Of a stretch of DNA of 14,666 nucleotides, positions 12,380 to 14,666 are shown one piece after another (position 1 is the first letter of the stretch; every line of letters begins with the position of its first letter). Source of the stretch: JBEKZQ01 sp049509675 (GTDB lineage Bacteria > Planctomycetota > Planctomycetia > Pirellulales > Thermoguttaceae). A model generated the notes under the pieces. The model had not been told where the DNA came from, did no database searches, and saw only the letters and a program-made list of their open reading frames with translations. The translations under genes were made by a program, and so were the position numbers. The stretch is taken from contig JBEKZQ010000119.1 of NCBI GenBank assembly GCA_049509675.1, positions 1 to 14,666 of the forward strand, read 5' to 3'.

Positions 12380-14413
12380 TCATTTTCCGCTGGGGACCTC
12401 GTGCAGGGTCGGCAATCCCAGATTCGCCGACCGGAGCGGCGTCTTGCTCGTGCCAGCCAGGAAGTTGTCGATGGTGGCCATGTCCTGCAACCGCTCGAAA
12501 TAATCGACCATGGCCAACTGTTGTTTCTTTTCGCGCACGTCCTGGTAGATCAGGTCGCGGACCTTGGCGAAGTCGACCTCGGTGGGCTTGGTGTAGCCTT
12601 CGCACCAGAGGATCACGAATTTGTCGTCCACCTGGATCACCCCGGACAGTTCGCCCGGCTTGAGCGAGAAGGCTTCCTTTTCCAACTCGGGCTGTCCGCC
12701 GTTTTTCTGGATCGGCGGCACTTCGCCCTGCAAGGCGCGGCTGCCTCCCTCGATCGAGTATTGGGCCGCCAGGTTGCCGAAATTCTCGAGCGTGGGCGTC
12801 TTGCGGGCCATCTCCCAAACCTGTTGGGCCCGGCGGAGATTGTTCATCACGATCGCGCGGCACTTGGCACGCGGCCCGTAGTTGGCCTCGAACCCCTTCC
12901 GCAGGTCCTCCTCGGTGACCGTGATGCGGCTGCCCGCCAACTTCTTCATGGCCGCGGTCGGCCATACCACGTCCTCGCGGTAGACGTCGGCCGGGATGTG
13001 CTGCTTTTCCGTCACCATCGTCAGGAACGTCTTGACGTCCGGCGTTCCGTCCGGCAAGGGCTTGACGGCCATGTCGGCCGCGCGGGCGATCTCCTCGTCG
13101 ATCTCCTTGTCGCTGACGGTGATCCTCTGCTGTTGGCAAGCGACTTCCAGCAGCGTGCGATGGATCATCGTGTCGAGCACCTCCTCGCCGTGCCGCTCGA
13201 CGCACTCCTCGGCCAGTTGTCGCATGGTGATTTGGGTGCCGTTCAGCAGCGCGGCCACGCCCGGCATCTGCTGGCTCTTCACGGGATCGTTGAAGACGTT
13301 CTCCACCACCGCGTGCTTCTGCAATTGCGAAAAGATTTGCGTAGCCAGCGTGCGCATTTTGCGATCGCGGATCATCTCCTCCAGTTGCGACGAAATCTGC
13401 TGCAATTTCACTTTGCGGGCTTCCAGCAAGCCTTCCCGCTTGATGATCACGTACTGTCCGCCCGCGAAGATTACGGGCGACACCTCGCCGTCGGCCATGG
13501 AGAACGCCGTTTGCTCGATCTCCTTGTAGTTGCCGTGTTTGCGGATCGGCTGGATCAGGCCCTTGGCGCTGGCGCTGGCCGCGTCCTCGGAGAAGTCTTT
13601 GGCCAGGTTGCCGAACTGCTGCGGGCTGGCGGCCGCCGCGCTGCGCAGTTTCTCGGCCTTCTCGCGCGTGCTGCAAGCGATCAGCCGCGCGCGGACGGCC
13701 GGGCCGTATTCGGTCTCGAACACCTGGACCAACTCGTCTTGGGTGACCGTGAGCTTTTCGCCGGCCAATTTGCGCAGGGCCAGCGTGGGCCAGATGATGT
13801 CGTTGGCGTATTGCTCCGGCTTGATTCCCCGCTCCTGTTTGAGCAGCTTCAGCCACTGGTCCACCGGCACGCCGAAATGCGCCGACATCCGCTCGATCTC
13901 GGTATTCACCTCGGTTCGCGTGATGGAAAGGCCGCGGCGCCGGCACTCCTGCACGATCAAGTACTTGTTGACCATGGCTTCCAGAACCTCTTTGCCATAA
14001 TGGCGGAGGCACTCGCGGGCCAGGTCGTCGCGGGTAATCTGGCGGCCGTTCACGTAGGCCACCAGTTGCGGCACTTTCTTGTCGAAATTCGCATTCTTGG
14101 CGGCCAAAGCCGTCGTGTCGGCCAGAGCGCTGCGCGGGGTGCTTTGCGCGCCGCGCGGCGCGGAACTCGCCGCATCGGCCGAAGCGGCCTGCGCGACGGG
14201 GGCCGCGGTGGAGGGGGCACCTGACGAATAGGATGCCGAAACATTGCCGGACGGTTCGGTCCAGGCAGTTTCGGCGGTGGCCGATTTGGTCCCCCCGTAA
14301 TAGCGAACCACCACGCAAACGGTCAGAACGCTTACGCCGCCGAGGATAATTCCCAGTCGATTCCTGTTCAAGGCAGCGGGTCTGGTCTCGCCCTGAGATC
14401 CTTTCCGGGTCAT
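12380..14413 (-). CDS. Membrane-anchored tandem SurA/parvulin-like chaperone
   Basis: 677 residues from ATG 14413, with AGGAGG (14421-14426) 7 nt upstream. A basic N-terminus and one hydrophobic helix (residues 20-38) form a signal anchor. A Ser/Ala-rich linker (50-105) follows. Then come two copies of one module: 118-373 and 387-652. Each starts with a SurA-N-like helical part (VAYVNGRQITRDDLAREC / AALLNGTQITMRQLAEEC; IIWPTLALRKLAGEKLTVTQDEL / VVWPTAAMKKLAGSRITVTEEDL) and continues into a parvulin-like fold (FGNLAKDFSEDAAS...EQTAFSMADGEVSPVI / FGNLAAQYSIEGGS...EKEAFSLKPGELSGVI). The His residues of active parvulins (ARHIL and GYHII positions) are replaced in both copies (ARLIA/CRAIV; GQYVII/DKFVIL), so prolyl isomerase activity is doubtful and a holding chaperone role for exported proteins is more likely. 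Has its own promoter. Confidence 0.82.
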   Translation of the reverse strand: MTRKGSQGETRPAALNRNRLGIILGGVSVLTVCVVVRYYGGTKSATAETAWTEPSGNVSASYSSGAPSTAAPVAQAASADAASSAPRGAQSTPRSALADTTALAAKNANFDKKVPQLVAYVNGRQITRDDLARECLRHYGKEVLEAMVNKYLIVQECRRRGLSITRTEVNTEIERMSAHFGVPVDQWLKLLKQERGIKPEQYANDIIWPTLALRKLAGEKLTVTQDELVQVFETEYGPAVRARLIACSTREKAEKLRSAAAASPQQFGNLAKDFSEDAASASAKGLIQPIRKHGNYKEIEQTAFSMADGEVSPVIFAGGQYVIIKREGLLEARKVKLQQISSQLEEMIRDRKMRTLATQIFSQLQKHAVVENVFNDPVKSQQMPGVAALLNGTQITMRQLAEECVERHGEEVLDTMIHRTLLEVACQQQRITVSDKEIDEEIARAADMAVKPLPDGTPDVKTFLTMVTEKQHIPADVYREDVVWPTAAMKKLAGSRITVTEEDLRKGFEANYGPRAKCRAIVMNNLRRAQQVWEMARKTPTLENFGNLAAQYSIEGGSRALQGEVPPIQKNGGQPELEKEAFSLKPGELSGVIQVDDKFVILWCEGYTKPTEVDFAKVRDLIYQDVREKKQQLAMVDYFERLQDMATIDNFLAGTSKTPLRSANLGLPTLHEVPSGK

Positions 14414-14455
14414 CGAAGTTCCTCCTTAAACTTCTATAGTTCAATGATTTGCGCA

Positions 14456-14472
14456 CGGGCATAGTGTGCCCG
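14456..14472. promoter_or_regulatory. Leader hairpin of the parvulin-like gene
   Basis: CGGGCA-TAGTG-TGCCCG, a perfect 6-bp stem inside the predicted 5' leader (start near 14486, ATG 14413). It may stabilise the message. No U-run, so not a terminator. Confidence 0.35.
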
Positions 14473-14492
14473 AGCCCAATTGCGGGTAGCGG

Positions 14493-14521
14493 AGTATAGA
14501 AAGCCGGCGGAAGTGATGCAA
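14493..14521 (-). promoter_or_regulatory. Promoter of the parvulin-like gene
   Basis: Minus strand TTGCAT (14521-14516), 17-bp spacer, TATACT (14498-14493, 5 of 6). Start near 14486, giving a leader of about 73 nt that contains a small hairpin and the AGGAGG site. Confidence 0.6.
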
Positions 14522-14549
14522 GAGCGATTCTCAGAGATGAAATCGACGG

Positions 14550-14562
14550 GTGCAAGTTGCAC
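14550..14562. promoter_or_regulatory. Palindrome GTGCAA-G-TTGCAC, possible operator
   Basis: A perfect 6-bp inverted repeat around a single base, 28 bp upstream of the -35 box of the parvulin-like gene and between it and the divergent gene starting at 14659. It could serve either gene. Based on symmetry and position only. Confidence 0.3.
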
Positions 14563-14658
14563 TTTGTCATTCGCCGGAGACGTGGTAAACAGAAGGGGGG
14601 ATGATTTGCTTGGTAAGGGGCCAGGTAATGGGAATTCAGATAAAGGAGGAAGCCAGGG

Positions 14659-14666
14659 ATGGCACT
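14659..14666 (+). CDS. Start of a divergent gene (only first codons visible)
   Basis: ATG GCA CT at 14659-14666 is preceded by AGGAGG (14644-14649) with a 9-nt spacer, a convincing start signal. Only Met-Ala and part of a third codon are inside the window, so nothing can be said of the product. Confidence 0.5.

Noticed and set aside
12221..14224. 667-codon plus-strand open frame
   Set aside because: Antisense to the tandem parvulin-like gene. It begins inside an intergenic palindrome, and its composition is typical of a high-GC shadow.
12282..14570. 762-codon minus-strand open frame overlapping the parvulin-like gene
   Set aside because: Same strand but a different frame from the real gene. 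It begins upstream of the predicted promoter, lacks a ribosome site and has Arg/Gly/Pro-rich nonsense composition, and it ends in the translated palindrome (ARSASEGE).

Overview
The window looks like a piece of a high-GC chromosome from the Planctomycetota, most likely a relative of the Pirellulales. Lineage markers that can be read directly are: a TIGR03000-type C-terminal domain (a planctomycete-specific family); the orphan tail of a PEP-CTERM sorting signal; a Ser/Thr kinase with an HGDVKPSN catalytic loop; a LacI-like/AraC fusion regulator beside a beta-helix glycosidase; and several palindromic dispersed repeats that I recognise from planctomycete genomes. The assignment comes from recognition only, with no database search.

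Layout. (1) 1-2849: a secreted GH28/GH49-type right-handed beta-helix glycosidase (minus strand, cut by the window edge) faces a XylR-type regulator (plus strand). The 266-bp gap holds a strong promoter for the regulator and three copies of ATGCGTCA. Two are 22 bp apart just upstream of a plausible glycosidase promoter, so this is a self-contained polysaccharide-sensing and -degrading unit. (2) 2850-3069: a repeat-filled gap between convergent genes. (3) 3070-5282: a two-gene minus-strand operon, with a Wza/SLBB-type polysaccharide export protein first and a secreted proline-rich TIGR03000 protein second, behind a TTGACA-16-CATACT promoter. (4) 5410-6087: a ferritin-like (rubrerythrin-type) di-iron protein, divergent from (5) 6245-9175, a 976-residue cytosolic M28 zinc peptidase with a long unrecognised N-terminal part and a translated REP-like palindrome. 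(6) 9176-10893: a decayed mobile region. A transposase-like gene has lost its centre and is frameshifted, and it lies between two inverted copies of a ~115-bp repeat; beyond it is the isolated last codons of a PEP-CTERM gene. (7) 10957-12051: a soluble Ser/Thr protein kinase. (8) 12121-12379: nested inverted repeats. (9) 12380-14413: a membrane-anchored SurA/parvulin-like protein made of two tandem copies of the same module. (10) 14659-end: the start of a divergent gene with a good ribosome binding site.

Nearly all intact genes have clear Shine-Dalgarno sites, and four have convincing sigma70-type promoters. No rRNA, tRNA or CRISPR array was seen. The strongest points for follow-up are the glycosidase/regulator operator layout, the palindrome translated inside the peptidase, the orphan PEP-CTERM tail beside a dead mobile element, and the duplicated, apparently non-catalytic parvulin protein.
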